Assembly (NCBI RefSeq): GCF_019844075.1 | Contig: NZ_CP081964.1 | Coordinates: 1,612,001 to 1,676,000, forward strand | Direction: 5' to 3' | From: Curtobacterium sp. TC1 | GTDB lineage: Bacteria; Actinomycetota; Actinomycetes; Actinomycetales; Microbacteriaceae | DNA length: 64,000 bases | Shown: piece by piece, positions 14,741 through 22,915 of the stretch | Layout of the letters: the number at the start of each line of letters is the position of its first letter | How positions within the stretch are numbered: position 1 is the first letter of the stretch | The notes under the pieces: model-generated | What the model was told of the DNA's origin: nothing | The model's input: the letters and a program-made list of their open reading frames with translations, nothing else | The model's database searches: none | Program-made: the position numbers and the translations under genes

Positions 14741-15904
14741 ATGGCAGTCCCCGTCCCGCTCGGCACCGAGGACCGCACCGCCCGCCTCACCCTCCGCCGC
14801 CCCGACCAGTGGCGCCGCGAGGACTCAGCCCAGGCGGACCTGCGCGTCACCGGCGACGACATCGTCCTCACCGTCCGATCCCGCCCCAGCGACCGTGCGA
14901 TCGGCGACGAGAACACGGGGCTGCTCGCGAGACTGCCCGGCTCCGTCGAGGGCCTGCTGCTCGTCGGCTGCGACACCTGGACCGCCGCCGGTGCTCCCGC
15001 GCGCCTGGTCGAGTACGTCCGTCCCGACGAACACGGCGACGTCGCCGGCGCACACCTGCTCTTCGTCACCGGGCGGCACCGCGTCGACCTGACGATCGAA
15101 CGCCCCCTGGCGCGACTGCTCGAGACCGACGAACTCGTGTTCGCGGTCCTCGAGAGCGTCCGCGCGACCGAGCCGTCCCCGGTCCGCCCTGAGCGCGACC
15201 TCGAACCACTGCCCGCCCCGGTGCCCGGCCCGGAGCTCGACGGCCCCCGCCTGAGCGCCGACGCGGTCGGCACGCTCAAGAGCCTCGCCGGACGCCGCTG
15301 GAACCCGACGCTCCTCCGCACCGCGGCGGGCCGCGAACTCATCGAGGCGGGCCTCGTCGGCCGGCTCGGCACGCTGCCGGAGTCGACCCAGACACTGCTC
15401 GAACCGTGGCAGGGCGATGCCCAGCCGATCACGCTGGAACAGCACCTGCCCGACGGTGGCGAGTCGCGCCTCCAGGCCTGGTCGCAGACCGTCGTGGACG
15501 GGACCGCCGAGGCGGGCGCGGTGGTCGCGTCCGTCACGCCGGACCGCGCGGTCGCGCTGACGGCCGGGAGGCTCGGCATCGGCCCGACGTGGACCTTCCC
15601 GTTCCGCACGGGGTCGCTGCCAGGGCACCTGCTCGGCCGTCGGCTGGCCGGCGGTTCCGACGCGCCGGACCTGCCGGAGGCACTCGTCGAGGCGGACCCG
15701 CGGCTCGCGCGCTTCTGGGCGGCGCCGTGGACGGTGTCGTACCTGCGGCGACCGGGCAAGCCGAAGCCCGTGACGATCGTGCGCGCCGAGGGGATCGGCT
15801 TCGCGCGGGTGGGCAAGACGGAGGCCGGGGAGACCGTCTTCCAGACGGACTCCCCGGCCAACGTGTACCGGTCGGTGGTGCGGGCGCTGCTTCCTTCCGC
15901 TTAG
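14741..15904 (+). CDS. Hypothetical protein, not recognised
   Basis: 387 residues, no signal peptide or membrane segment. It looks like a soluble protein with mixed strand and helix: an N-terminal third ending near LLFVTGRHRVDLTIERPLARLL, a Pro-rich linker (about residues 145-165), then a helical part with WNPTLLRTAAGRELIEAGLVGRLG and a C-terminal domain with TWTFPFRTGSLPGHLLGRRLAGG and VTIVRAEGIGFARV. Codon use and GC match the neighbours. The start ATG 14741 is preceded by TAGCCT at the leaderless distance. Its stop codon overlaps, in convergent orientation, that of the HtrA-like gene. I cannot name a family. Confidence 0.7.
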   Translation: MAVPVPLGTEDRTARLTLRRPDQWRREDSAQADLRVTGDDIVLTVRSRPSDRAIGDENTGLLARLPGSVEGLLLVGCDTWTAAGAPARLVEYVRPDEHGDVAGAHLLFVTGRHRVDLTIERPLARLLETDELVFAVLESVRATEPSPVRPERDLEPLPAPVPGPELDGPRLSADAVGTLKSLAGRRWNPTLLRTAAGRELIEAGLVGRLGTLPESTQTLLEPWQGDAQPITLEQHLPDGGESRLQAWSQTVVDGTAEAGAVVASVTPDRAVALTAGRLGIGPTWTFPFRTGSLPGHLLGRRLAGGSDAPDLPEALVEADPRLARFWAAPWTVSYLRRPGKPKPVTIVRAEGIGFARVGKTEAGETVFQTDSPANVYRSVVRALLPSA

Positions 15905-17409
15905 GCGGCCGGGCCGGCGGTCAGGGTGACGGTGACGGTCTTGGCGGCTCCGGTGCTGTCGGTGTAGCCGACCACGACCTTGTCACCGACGGCGTGCGAC
16001 TGCACGGCGGCGGTGAGCTCGTCCGAGGTCGTGACCGTGGTCCCGCCCAGGCTCGTGATCGTGTCGCCCTCGGTCAGGCCGGCGCTCGCGGCCCCGGAAC
16101 CCTCGACCGTGCCGGCGACGGCCACACCATTCGTGGTGCCCGCGGTGCTGCTGACCTGGACCCCGAGGAACGCGGGCAGGCCGATGGTGATCGTGCTCGA
16201 GGACTCCCCGTCCAGGATCTTCTCGGCGATCGCCTTCGCGGTGGTGATCGGGATGGCGTACCCGGTGACGTCCGCGGTGCCCGAGGACGCCGCGGTCGCC
16301 ATGCCGACGACCTCGCCCTCGCTGTCGACGACGGGGCCGCCGGAGTCGCCGGAGACGATGTCCGCCGCGATCTCGATCAGACCGGACAGCGACTCGGTGC
16401 CGGTGCCGGACTCGCTCTGCACCTGGATGTCCTGGTCGGTGGCCGTGACGGTGCCCTCGGCGGCGACGAGGTTGCCCGTGCCCTCTGCGTTGCCGACGTC
16501 GGTGACGGTGTCGCCGGTGCTCGGCTCGCCGTCGTCGTCGAGCGTGACGGTGGACAGGCCGGACGCGTTCTCGAGTTTCAGGACGGCGACGTCGTTCGTG
16601 GCGTCGGTGCCCACCACGTCGGCCTTGTACTCCTTGCCCGTGGTCTCGTCGGTGACGGTGATGCTCGTGGCGCCCTGGATGACGTGGTTGTTCGTCAGGA
16701 CCGTGCCGTTCGCGCTGAGGATCATGCCGGTGCCGGCAGCCTGCGAGGACTCGTCGTAGTTCAGGACGGTGTTGATCGTCACGACGCCCTTCTTCTGGGC
16801 GGCCGTCGCTGCGGTGGCGGGGGACTGGGTCGTCCCGGTCCCGGTCCCGGTGCCGCTCCCGGTGCCGTCGCCGGGCACCGTGAAGCCGTTCGTCCCGTCG
16901 CTGCTGCCGGTGCCGCCGGTACCGGATCCGCTGTCGGGCAGCGTCGTGGTGCCCTGCGACTGGCTCGACGTGGTCGTCGTGCTCTGCGAGGACAGACCCA
17001 GTGCGGTGCCGCCGGCGGCGCCCACGATGGCGAGTGCCGCGATGCCGGAGCCGATCATCAGGCCGAGGCGCCGCGGGCGCTTCGTGACCGCACCCGGGTG
17101 GTTCGCCGTCGCCGCGGTGTGCGCCCAGGCGTGGTGGGTGCCGGTGAGCGCCGGGCTGCCGATCAGGTACGGGCCGCGGCCGTCGGGGGAGTAGGCGTAG
17201 GGGCCGGAGCCGTCCGGGCCGTAGAGGTACGGGCCGGAGCCGTCGAAGGCGTAGGCCGGACGGAGGGTGGCGGGGTCGGCGTGCGGTGCCTCCCAGCGCA
17301 TCCCGTACGCCTGCTGCTGCCGCTGCTGCTCCGCGCCGTCGGTCCGGGCGCTGCCCTGCTCGTCGTGCTCGCGGTCGGCGTCGGCGGCGGGGTTCGGGGT
17401 CTCGTTCAT
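15901..17409 (-). CDS. HtrA/DegP-type trypsin-like serine protease with PDZ domain
   Basis: 502 residues. Order: disordered N-terminus with three Gly-Pro-Tyr repeats (GSGPYLYGPD type, about residues 57-84), basic stretch, one transmembrane helix (about 113-138), a Gly/Ser/Thr linker, a trypsin-like domain with triad His242 (TNNHVI), Asp273 (TNDVAVL) and Ser356 (SGDSGGP), and a PDZ domain from about 405. The topology places the protease outside the membrane, as in mycobacterial HtrA/PepD proteins that deal with envelope stress. The N-terminal Tyr/Pro repeats are cytoplasmic. The stop overlaps that of the convergent gene at 14741-15904. Confidence 0.92.
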   Translation of the reverse strand: MNETPNPAADADREHDEQGSARTDGAEQQRQQQAYGMRWEAPHADPATLRPAYAFDGSGPYLYGPDGSGPYAYSPDGRGPYLIGSPALTGTHHAWAHTAATANHPGAVTKRPRRLGLMIGSGIAALAIVGAAGGTALGLSSQSTTTTSSQSQGTTTLPDSGSGTGGTGSSDGTNGFTVPGDGTGSGTGTGTGTTQSPATAATAAQKKGVVTINTVLNYDESSQAAGTGMILSANGTVLTNNHVIQGATSITVTDETTGKEYKADVVGTDATNDVAVLKLENASGLSTVTLDDDGEPSTGDTVTDVGNAEGTGNLVAAEGTVTATDQDIQVQSESGTGTESLSGLIEIAADIVSGDSGGPVVDSEGEVVGMATAASSGTADVTGYAIPITTAKAIAEKILDGESSSTITIGLPAFLGVQVSSTAGTTNGVAVAGTVEGSGAASAGLTEGDTITSLGGTTVTTSDELTAAVQSHAVGDKVVVGYTDSTGAAKTVTVTLTAGPAA

Positions 17410-17567
17410 CGGTGCTCTCCGGTCGTCCCTCGACGACCCGGGCGGGTGTCGATGGAGACCAGTACAGGCGGCGATCCGATGACGAGCCTATGAACGGACC
17501 CAGCGGATGCTCCGGGCTTGCTCGGGGGACGCCGAGTGCGCTGCCCGGTCGGTCGCGCAGGCGTCCG

Positions 17568-17586
17568 TTAGGGTTGCCTTACTCCC
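17568..17586 (+). promoter_or_regulatory. Iron-box-like site (DtxR/IdeR type) upstream of fecCD genes
   Basis: TTAGGGTTGCCTTACTCCC agrees with the DtxR/IdeR operator TTAGGTTAGSCTAACCTAA at 12 of 19 positions, and at 12 of the first 15. It ends 1 nt before the ATG at 17588 and contains TAGGGT, a plausible -10, so a repressor bound here would block transcription of the permeases when iron is sufficient. Consensus comparison by eye. Confidence 0.55.
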
Positions 17587-17587
17587 C

Positions 17588-18622
17588 ATGCGCTCCTCCA
17601 CGTCCGCGCCACCGGCGCCCGCCTCCGTCTCCCGCCTGGTCGGGGCGACCGTGCTGGCCGTCGTCGTCCTCGCCGTGGCGTGTGCGCTGTCGATCGCCTA
17701 CGGATCACGGCCGATCCCGCTCGGCACCGTGCTCGACACCGTCCTGCACCCGGGGCGCAACGACGAGGTCGGGCTCATCGTGCTCGGCAACCGCGTCCCG
17801 CGCACCGTCGTCGGGCTCCTCGCCGGTGCGGCCCTCGGTGTCGCCGGCGCGGTGATGCAGGGTGTGACCCGCAACCCGCTCGCCGACCCGAGCGTCCTCG
17901 GCATCAACTCGGGGGCAGCCCTCGCCGTGGTGGCCGGCATCGCGCTGTTCGGGGTGAGCGGCACGGCCGCGTACCTGCCGTTCGCGTTCGTCGGTGCGGC
18001 CCTCGCGGCACTGCTCGTCTACGGGATCGCCGCCGTCGCCCGCCGCGGGCTGTCACCGGTCGGCCTCGCGTTGTCCGGCGCCGTGGTCGCCGCTGCGCTC
18101 TCGTCGATCACGACCGCGGTGCTCGTGACGAACGCGAGCCTGCTCGACCAGCTGCGGTTCTGGCAGGTCGGCGCACTCGCCGGCAAGGACCTCGGCACCG
18201 CGGGCATCATCACGGCCCCCGTGCTGATCGGTCTCGTGATCGCGTTCGGCCTCGGACGGTCGCTCAACACCCTCGCCCTCGGCGACGAGCTCGCAGCGTC
18301 GCTCGGACAGCGGGTGGTGCTCGTGCGAGCCGTCGGCGGACTCGTGACGGTGCTGCTCGCCGGGTCCGCGGTGGCCGCAGCCGGGCCGGTCGCGTTCGTC
18401 GGGCTCGCCGTGCCGCACGCCGTCCGTCGCCTGAGCGGCCCCGACCACCGGTGGACGATCCTGCTCTCCGCGATCGTCGCCCCGGCGCTGCTGCTGGTGG
18501 CCGACGTCATCGGGCGCGTCGTGGCGTACCCGGGCGAGCTGCAGGTGGGCATCGTCACGGCGCTCATCGGTGCGCCGGTGTTCATCGCGCTCGTGCGGTC
18601 GAGGGCGGTGCGGGGCCTGTGA
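17588..18622 (+). CDS. FecCD-family siderophore/iron ABC transporter permease
   Basis: 344 residues with about nine or ten membrane helices. GNRVPRTVVGLLAGAALG, VMQGVTRNPLADPSVLGIN and the EAA-like ALGDELAASLGQ are FecCD signatures, and VAAAGPVAFVGLAVPHAVRR closes the conserved loop. Together with the next gene it would form the heterodimeric membrane channel for ferric-siderophore (or cobalamin/heme) import. The start ATG 17588 was chosen because the longer upstream frame would run through the iron-box-like site. No ATP-binding subunit or binding protein gene adjoins the pair. Confidence 0.92.
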   Translation: MRSSTSAPPAPASVSRLVGATVLAVVVLAVACALSIAYGSRPIPLGTVLDTVLHPGRNDEVGLIVLGNRVPRTVVGLLAGAALGVAGAVMQGVTRNPLADPSVLGINSGAALAVVAGIALFGVSGTAAYLPFAFVGAALAALLVYGIAAVARRGLSPVGLALSGAVVAAALSSITTAVLVTNASLLDQLRFWQVGALAGKDLGTAGIITAPVLIGLVIAFGLGRSLNTLALGDELAASLGQRVVLVRAVGGLVTVLLAGSAVAAAGPVAFVGLAVPHAVRRLSGPDHRWTILLSAIVAPALLLVADVIGRVVAYPGELQVGIVTALIGAPVFIALVRSRAVRGL

Positions 18623-19629
18623 CGGTGTCGACGTCCCTCCGGGGTGCGCTCGTCGGTGCCCGGCGCGAGCTCGTGGTCCTGGCGGCCGTCGTCGTCGTGC
18701 TCGTCGCGCTGGTGCTCGTCGGACTCGGGGTCGGTTCGATCCCGCTCACCCCGGCGCAGGTGGCCGGCGCGCTGTTCGGTCAGGGCGACCGCATCTCGGA
18801 CTTCGTCATCGGGCAACTGCGCGGTCCGCGGGTGCTCGGTGCGGTGCTGGTCGGCGCGAGCCTGGGAGTCGCCGGCGCCATCGTGCAGAGCGTGGTCCGC
18901 AACCCGATCGCGAGCCCGGACGTCATCGGCATCACCTCGGGTGCCAGTGCGGCGGGTCTCACCGCGATCGTGCTGTTCGGGGCGTCCGGCGGCACGCTCT
19001 TCTCGGTCGTGCTCGTCGGCGCGGTCGTCGTCTCGGTCGTGATCGCCGGACTGGCCTGGCGCCGGGGGATCACCGGCAACCGGGTCGTGCTCGTCGGGAT
19101 CGGCGTCGCGGCGATCTGCTTGAGCATCACGGGGTGGATGCTCACCAGCGGTACCGTCACCCAGGCCGGCACCGCGCTGCTCTGGCTGTCCGGCAGCCTG
19201 AACGCCGTCGACCGGAACCTGGTCGGGGTGCTCGGTGTGGCGTTCGTCGTGTTGTTCCTGCTCGCCTTGCTGCAGTCGTCGCGCCTGACCGTCCTGACGC
19301 TCGGCGACGATGTCGCGGCGGCCCTCGGGCTCCGGCCGGACCGCGCGAAGGTGCTCCTGCTCCTCACCGCGGTGTGCCTGACCGCAGCCGCGGTGGCCAC
19401 GGCGGGCCCGGTGTCGTTCGTCGCACTCATGGCGGCGCCGATCGCCCGTCGCCTCGTCGGGGGCGGCCGCGTCGCCCTCGGGCCGGCCGCCGCGGTCGGG
19501 GCGGCGATCACGCTCGGCAGCGACCTCATCGCCCAGTTCGCGATCCCCGGCAACGCCCTGCCCGTCGGCGTCGTCACGGGCGTCGTCGGCGCCCCGTACC
19601 TGCTCTGGCTGCTCGCGCGCGGGCGCTGA
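18619..19629 (+). CDS. FecCD-family iron ABC transporter permease, second subunit
   Basis: 336 residues. LRGPRVLGAVLVGASLG, IVQSVVRNPIASPDVIGIT, TLGDDVAAALGLRPD and VSFVALMAAPIARRLVGG are the same family landmarks as in the first subunit, in a diverged paralogue. The start is GTG 18619, overlapping the upstream stop (GTGA). It ends the unit; the next gene (garA) has its own promoter-like TACGCT at 19710-19715 and a strong Shine-Dalgarno. The substrate-binding protein and ATPase must be encoded elsewhere if the transporter works. Confidence 0.92.
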   Translation: MTVSTSLRGALVGARRELVVLAAVVVVLVALVLVGLGVGSIPLTPAQVAGALFGQGDRISDFVIGQLRGPRVLGAVLVGASLGVAGAIVQSVVRNPIASPDVIGITSGASAAGLTAIVLFGASGGTLFSVVLVGAVVVSVVIAGLAWRRGITGNRVVLVGIGVAAICLSITGWMLTSGTVTQAGTALLWLSGSLNAVDRNLVGVLGVAFVVLFLLALLQSSRLTVLTLGDDVAAALGLRPDRAKVLLLLTAVCLTAAAVATAGPVSFVALMAAPIARRLVGGGRVALGPAAAVGAAITLGSDLIAQFAIPGNALPVGVVTGVVGAPYLLWLLARGR

Positions 19630-19742
19630 ACCCGGACCGCGCGTTCGCGCACCGCGGACGATCGTCCACAGGCCCAGTTCGGGGCTGCCGCTGAAGCCCT
19701 CCTTTCCGATACGCTGGTGGGCCAAGAGGAGGAGGTCCACCG

Positions 19743-20222
19743 ATGCCAGATCCAGTGGTCCCGCAGCCCGACGGTCAGAAGACCCCGGAGCAGCGGCTGG
19801 TCGACACCACGCTGACCTTCAGCATGGACATGGGCGCGGCGCTCACCGCCGAGTCCGGTGTCTCAGCCGAAGAGCGCGAGGCGGTCAACGCCCTACCGTC
19901 CGGATCGGCGCTGCTCGTCGTGCGCCGCGGTCCGAACGTGGGTGCGCGGTTCCTCCTCGACTCCGACGTCACGACGGCCGGTCGGCACCCCGACGCCGAC
20001 ATCTTCCTCGACGACGTCACGGTCTCCCGCAAGCACGCGCAGTTCCTGCGGCAGGGCACGGCCTTCACGGTCAAGGACAACGGCTCGCTGAACGGCACGT
20101 ACTTCGACGGTGCACGCATCGACGAAGCGCCGCTCACCGACGGGGCCGAGGTCCAGGTCGGCAAGTTCCGTCTGACGTTCTACGCGTCCCGGGTCGACCT
20201 GGCGCGCCTGGCGAACGCGTAG
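19743..20222 (+). CDS. garA: GarA/OdhI-type FHA-domain regulator
   Basis: 159 residues. A flexible N-terminus carries DTTLTF (Thr22-Thr23), corresponding to the ETT(S/V) phosphorylation motif of mycobacterial GarA and corynebacterial OdhI. The FHA domain has Arg81, Ser95-Arg96-His98 and Asn117-Gly-Thr119, the phosphothreonine-binding set. In relatives the unphosphorylated protein inhibits 2-oxoglutarate dehydrogenase and affects glutamate metabolism; phosphorylation by PknB/PknG makes the FHA domain bind its own tail. AGGAGGAGG precedes the ATG. It is followed by ftsR and an Rv1830-type gene, as in M. tuberculosis Rv1827-Rv1830. Confidence 0.92.
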   Translation: MPDPVVPQPDGQKTPEQRLVDTTLTFSMDMGAALTAESGVSAEEREAVNALPSGSALLVVRRGPNVGARFLLDSDVTTAGRHPDADIFLDDVTVSRKHAQFLRQGTAFTVKDNGSLNGTYFDGARIDEAPLTDGAEVQVGKFRLTFYASRVDLARLANA

Positions 20223-20926
20223 TGGCCGCACGGTCCGCTGCGGCCCGGGCGGGGTCAGCGGCACCGGACCTGCTCACGATCGGGCAGGTCCTCGCTCGCC
20301 TCAAGCCCGAGTTCGCGGACCTGTCGAGCTCCAAGCTGCGCTTCCTCGAAGAGCGCGAGCTCGTCACGCCGATCCGCACGGCCAGCGGGTACCGCAAGTT
20401 CTCGGCGGCCGACGTCGACCGCCTCCGGGTGATCCTCGGCCTGCAGCGCGACCACTACCTGCCGCTCAAGGTCATCAAGGACTACCTCGCCGACCTCGAC
20501 GCGGGGCGCGAACCGGTCCTCCCCGGTGGTGGGGACGCCCCTCGCCCCTCGATCCTCGGGCGCGAACGTCGGTACACCCGCGACGAGGCCGCGCGCGCGG
20601 CCGGCGCGTCCCCGATGCTCCTGGCGGACGCGGTCTCCGCCTCGTTGCTCCCCGCCACCGAGACCTACGGCGAGGACAGCGTGTCCGTCCTCAAGGCGCT
20701 CGTCGAGCTGCAGCGGACCGGCATCGAGCCGCGCCACCTGCGCACGCTCCGCAGCACCGCCGAGCGCGAGGTCGGGCTCATCGAATCCGCGCTCATGCCC
20801 GTGTCCCGCCGGGGCGACGCCACGTCGCGGGCGAAGGCCACCGAACTGGCACGCGAGATCGCCGTCCAGCTCGAGGTCATCCGCTCGAGCCTCATCCGCG
20901 CGGCGATCGGTCGTCTCGACGCATGA
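20222..20926 (+). CDS. ftsR: FtsR-type MerR regulator (Rv1828 homologue)
   Basis: 234 residues. LTIGQVLARLKPEFADLSSSKLRFLEERELVTPIRT is the MerR winged helix with the wing in SGYRKFSAADVDRLRVI; a second helical domain follows. In Corynebacterium the homologue FtsR activates ftsZ transcription; in M. tuberculosis it is Rv1828, next to garA as here. The start is GTG 20222, sharing one base with the garA stop. The presence of an ftsZ gene 33 kb downstream makes that a natural target to test. No Cys ligand for metal sensing is present. Confidence 0.88.
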   Translation: MAARSAAARAGSAAPDLLTIGQVLARLKPEFADLSSSKLRFLEERELVTPIRTASGYRKFSAADVDRLRVILGLQRDHYLPLKVIKDYLADLDAGREPVLPGGGDAPRPSILGRERRYTRDEAARAAGASPMLLADAVSASLLPATETYGEDSVSVLKALVELQRTGIEPRHLRTLRSTAEREVGLIESALMPVSRRGDATSRAKATELAREIAVQLEVIRSSLIRAAIGRLDA

Positions 20927-21055
20927 TCCGTTCCGGTGCTCCGCGGGGGCTTGTGCGTCAGTGGGTGGGGCGTATCCTCGACACGCCGGACGCGCCGAGT
21001 CGGATGTCCCGCGCGGGAGCGGTCGGAGTCGCTACCGTTGACCTCGGAACAACTC

Positions 21056-21070
21056 TCAACCCGTCGTTGA
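21056..21070. promoter_or_regulatory. Inverted repeat upstream of the Rv1830-type gene
   Basis: TCAAC (21056-21060) and GTTGA (21066-21070) are inverted around CCGTC; another GTTGA lies at 21037-21041. It may be an operator for one of the two MerR-type regulators flanking it. Confidence 0.3.
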
Positions 21071-21110
21071 ACCTTCGGGTGGGAGCTCGATCGTCGTGGA
21101 AGGCAAGCGC

Positions 21111-21671
21111 ATGAGTGGGAACGACACCCCAGGCACCGAGTCGGACACGACGCGGTACGACCTCGGGCTGCTCTTCACCGACGGCCTCCCCGAACACGAC
21201 GAGCAGAACGGGTACCGCGGCACCGTCGCCGCTCGGGCAGCCGGCATCTCGTACCGTCAGCTCGACTACTGGGCCCGCACCGAACTCGTGCAGCCCACCA
21301 TCCGCGGTGCTGCCGGCTCCGGGTCGCAGCGTCTCTACGGTTTCCGCGACATCCTCGTGCTCAAGCTCGTGAAGCGCCTGCTCGACACCGGCATCTCGCT
21401 GCAGCAGATCCGCACCGCCGTGAACCAGCTCCGCGAGTCGGGCGTGTCGGACCTCGCCCAGACGACGCTGATGTCCGATGGCGCCTCGGTGTACCTGTGC
21501 ACCTCGGACGACGAGGTGATCGACCTGGTGTCCCGCGGCCAGGGTGTCTTCGGCATCGCGGTCGGCAAGGTCCTGCGCGAGGTCGAGACCTCCCTGGTCG
21601 AGCTCGACGCCACCGCGGCGGCCGATCCCTCCGACGAGCTCGCCGCTCGTCGCGCCTCCCGCGCGTCCTGA
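21111..21671 (+). CDS. MerR-family regulator, Rv1830-type
   Basis: 186 residues from ATG 21111, supported by GGAAGG just upstream. A short acidic N-terminus is followed by the winged helix YRGTVAARAAGISYRQLDYW, then LVQPTIRGAAGSGSQRLYGF and a long dimerisation helix (VLKLVKRLLDTGISLQQIRTA). The C-terminal part (VYLCTSDDEVIDLVSRGQGVFGIAVGKV) is the conserved effector-like region of Rv1830-type proteins. In mycobacteria the homologue (called McdR) is linked to cell division. Here it lacks the usual Rv1829-type bifunctional nuclease gene between it and ftsR. Confidence 0.87.
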   Translation: MSGNDTPGTESDTTRYDLGLLFTDGLPEHDEQNGYRGTVAARAAGISYRQLDYWARTELVQPTIRGAAGSGSQRLYGFRDILVLKLVKRLLDTGISLQQIRTAVNQLRESGVSDLAQTTLMSDGASVYLCTSDDEVIDLVSRGQGVFGIAVGKVLREVETSLVELDATAAADPSDELAARRASRAS

Positions 21672-21720
21672 CCCCGGGTCCGCGCCCGCCCCGACGCCCT
21701 GCCCCGAGACGCCTGCCTCC

Positions 21721-21806
21721 GAGGTTCCGAAATCTCGGAACCTCGGCACGGTCGGGGCTCGGGAGTGGAACTTCGGCGAACCTGAGCGGCGTGTCCTGGA
21801 ACCTCG
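21721..21806. repeat. Interspersed repeat, family A, copy 1
   Basis: Begins GAGGTTCCGAAATCTCG (21721-21737), then GAACCTCGGC, GAGTGGAACTTCGGCGAAC in the middle and GTCCTGGAACCTCG at the end. The first nine bases region CGAGGTTCC-type and the later GGAACCTCG words are inverse of each other. Copy 2 at 21919 has the same 86-bp layout with eight mismatches. Confidence 0.88.
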
Positions 21807-21861
21807 CGCCCGCAAGCGACCGGCCGCGTGGCGTCAGTAGACGCAACACTCGGGCGCGCCA

Positions 21862-21900
21862 CTCGGACGGGATGCTCGGACGGGATGCTCGGACGGGAGC
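21862..21900. repeat. 13-bp tandem array, three units
   Basis: CTCGGACGGGATG at 21862-21874 and 21875-21887, then CTCGGACGGGAGC at 21888-21900. It lies between the two family A copies. Confidence 0.85.
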
Positions 21901-21918
21901 CTCGATCCGTGCGCTCTC

Positions 21919-22004
21919 GAGGTTCCGAAATCTCGAAACCTCGGCGCGCTCGGAGCTCAGGAGTGGACCCTCGGCGAACCTGAGCGGCGAGTCCTGGAAC
22001 CTCG
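21919..22004. repeat. Interspersed repeat, family A, copy 2
   Basis: GAGGTTCCGAAATCTCG at 21919-21935, the middle word GAGTGGACCCTCGGCGAAC, and GTCCTGGAACCTCGGCG at the end. It starts exactly 198 bp after copy 1 and matches it at 78 of 86 positions. Confidence 0.88.
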
Positions 22005-22035
22005 GCGAACGAGAGCGGGCGCTGAGCACACCCAG

Positions 22036-22078
22036 CGCCGAACGACCCCGACGCCGAACGACTCCGGCGCCGAACGAC
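22036..22078. repeat. CGCCGAACGAC array with 16-bp period
   Basis: CGCCGAACGAC occurs at 22036-22046, 22052-22062 and 22068-22078, exact copies 16 bp apart, ending 7 bp before the parA stop codon. Confidence 0.85.
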
Positions 22079-22085
22079 CTACCGC

Positions 22086-22907
22086 CTACGCTCCGGCCGC
22101 ACCCGCACCGTCGGCGTACGGACCGATCTTGCCGGTCCGCATGATGCGCTCGAGCAGCTGGTCGAAGTTGCGCGCCATCTCCTGCGCGGACTCGCCGGGC
22201 CACACGTGCAGGGGCTTCGCGGCACCCTGCGCCTGCTGCAGCGAGGTGCGCTCGGGCAGCTGCGGGGAGAGCACGAGCGGGCCGAACATGTCGCGGAGCT
22301 CCTTGATGCGGAACTGGTGTTCGAGCGACTGCACGCGGGCGCGGTTCACGATGATGCCGAGGGGCTGCAGGCGGGGGGAGAGACCGCGGCGGATCTCCTC
22401 GATGGCCCGGAGCGCACGGTCGGCGGCGGCGACGGAGAACAGGCCGGGCTCGGTGACGACGGTGACGCGGTCGGACGCTGCCCACGCGGTGCGGGTGAGG
22501 GCGTTCAGCGACGGCGCGCAGTCGATGAGGACGAGCTCGTAGTCCTGCTCGACGTTGGCCAGCGCCTCTTCGAGCTTCCAGATGTCGCGGATCGACGGGT
22601 GCGGACCGTCGAAGTTGATCGCGGAGGGCGATCCGACCATCACGTCGATCTTGCCCTGCGACCCCTTCGTCCACCCGGACGGGGCGATCGCCTGACGGAC
22701 GATCTTCTCCTTCGGGTTCTCGAGGACGTCGGCCACGTTGAGGTGTCCGGCGAGGTTGATGTCGAGGCCCGTCGAGACGTCGGACTGCGGGTCGAGATCC
22801 ACCACCAGCGTGCGCAGTCCCTTGGCGAAGGCGGCCGAAGTCAGGCCGAGCGTCACCGTCGTCTTGCCGACACCACCCTTGAGGGAGCTCACGCTGAGTA
22901 CATGCAC
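22086..22907 (-). CDS. ParA/MinD-type ATPase
   Basis: 273 residues from GTG 22907. SSLKGGVGKTTVTLGL is the deviant Walker A motif with the signature Lys, VVDLDPQSDVSTGLD the Walker A' region, and LVLIDCAPSLNALTRTA the Walker B region. Such ATPases position cargo (chromosome origins, plasmids, polar proteins) by patterned binding to nucleoid or membrane. No parB gene adjoins it, and there are no parS-like sites nearby, so it is probably an orphan ParA. TAACGT lies 8 nt before GTG 22907, which supports that start in a leaderless mRNA; a GTG at 22928 is the alternative. It is divergent from pyc. Confidence 0.88.
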   Translation of the reverse strand: MHVLSVSSLKGGVGKTTVTLGLTSAAFAKGLRTLVVDLDPQSDVSTGLDINLAGHLNVADVLENPKEKIVRQAIAPSGWTKGSQGKIDVMVGSPSAINFDGPHPSIRDIWKLEEALANVEQDYELVLIDCAPSLNALTRTAWAASDRVTVVTEPGLFSVAAADRALRAIEEIRRGLSPRLQPLGIIVNRARVQSLEHQFRIKELRDMFGPLVLSPQLPERTSLQQAQGAAKPLHVWPGESAQEMARNFDQLLERIMRTGKIGPYADGAGAAGA

Positions 22908-22915
22908 GATCAGCA

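Larger units (their letters stand above)
21672..22085. other. 414-bp gene-free gap filled with repeats
   Basis: The gap between the convergent Rv1830-type and parA genes. It consists largely of two family A repeats 198 bp apart, a 13-bp tandem array between them and a 16-bp-period array at the parA side. Open frames crossing it lack start signals and coding character. No gene is called. Confidence 0.85.

Noticed and set aside
21721..22078. CRISPR or integron attC array
   Set aside because: Two repeats 198 bp apart with divergent internal sequence, no cas or integrase gene, spacing not uniform with the other copies.
22086..22907. ParABS locus
   Set aside because: No parB gene and no parS-like palindromes beside the ATPase.
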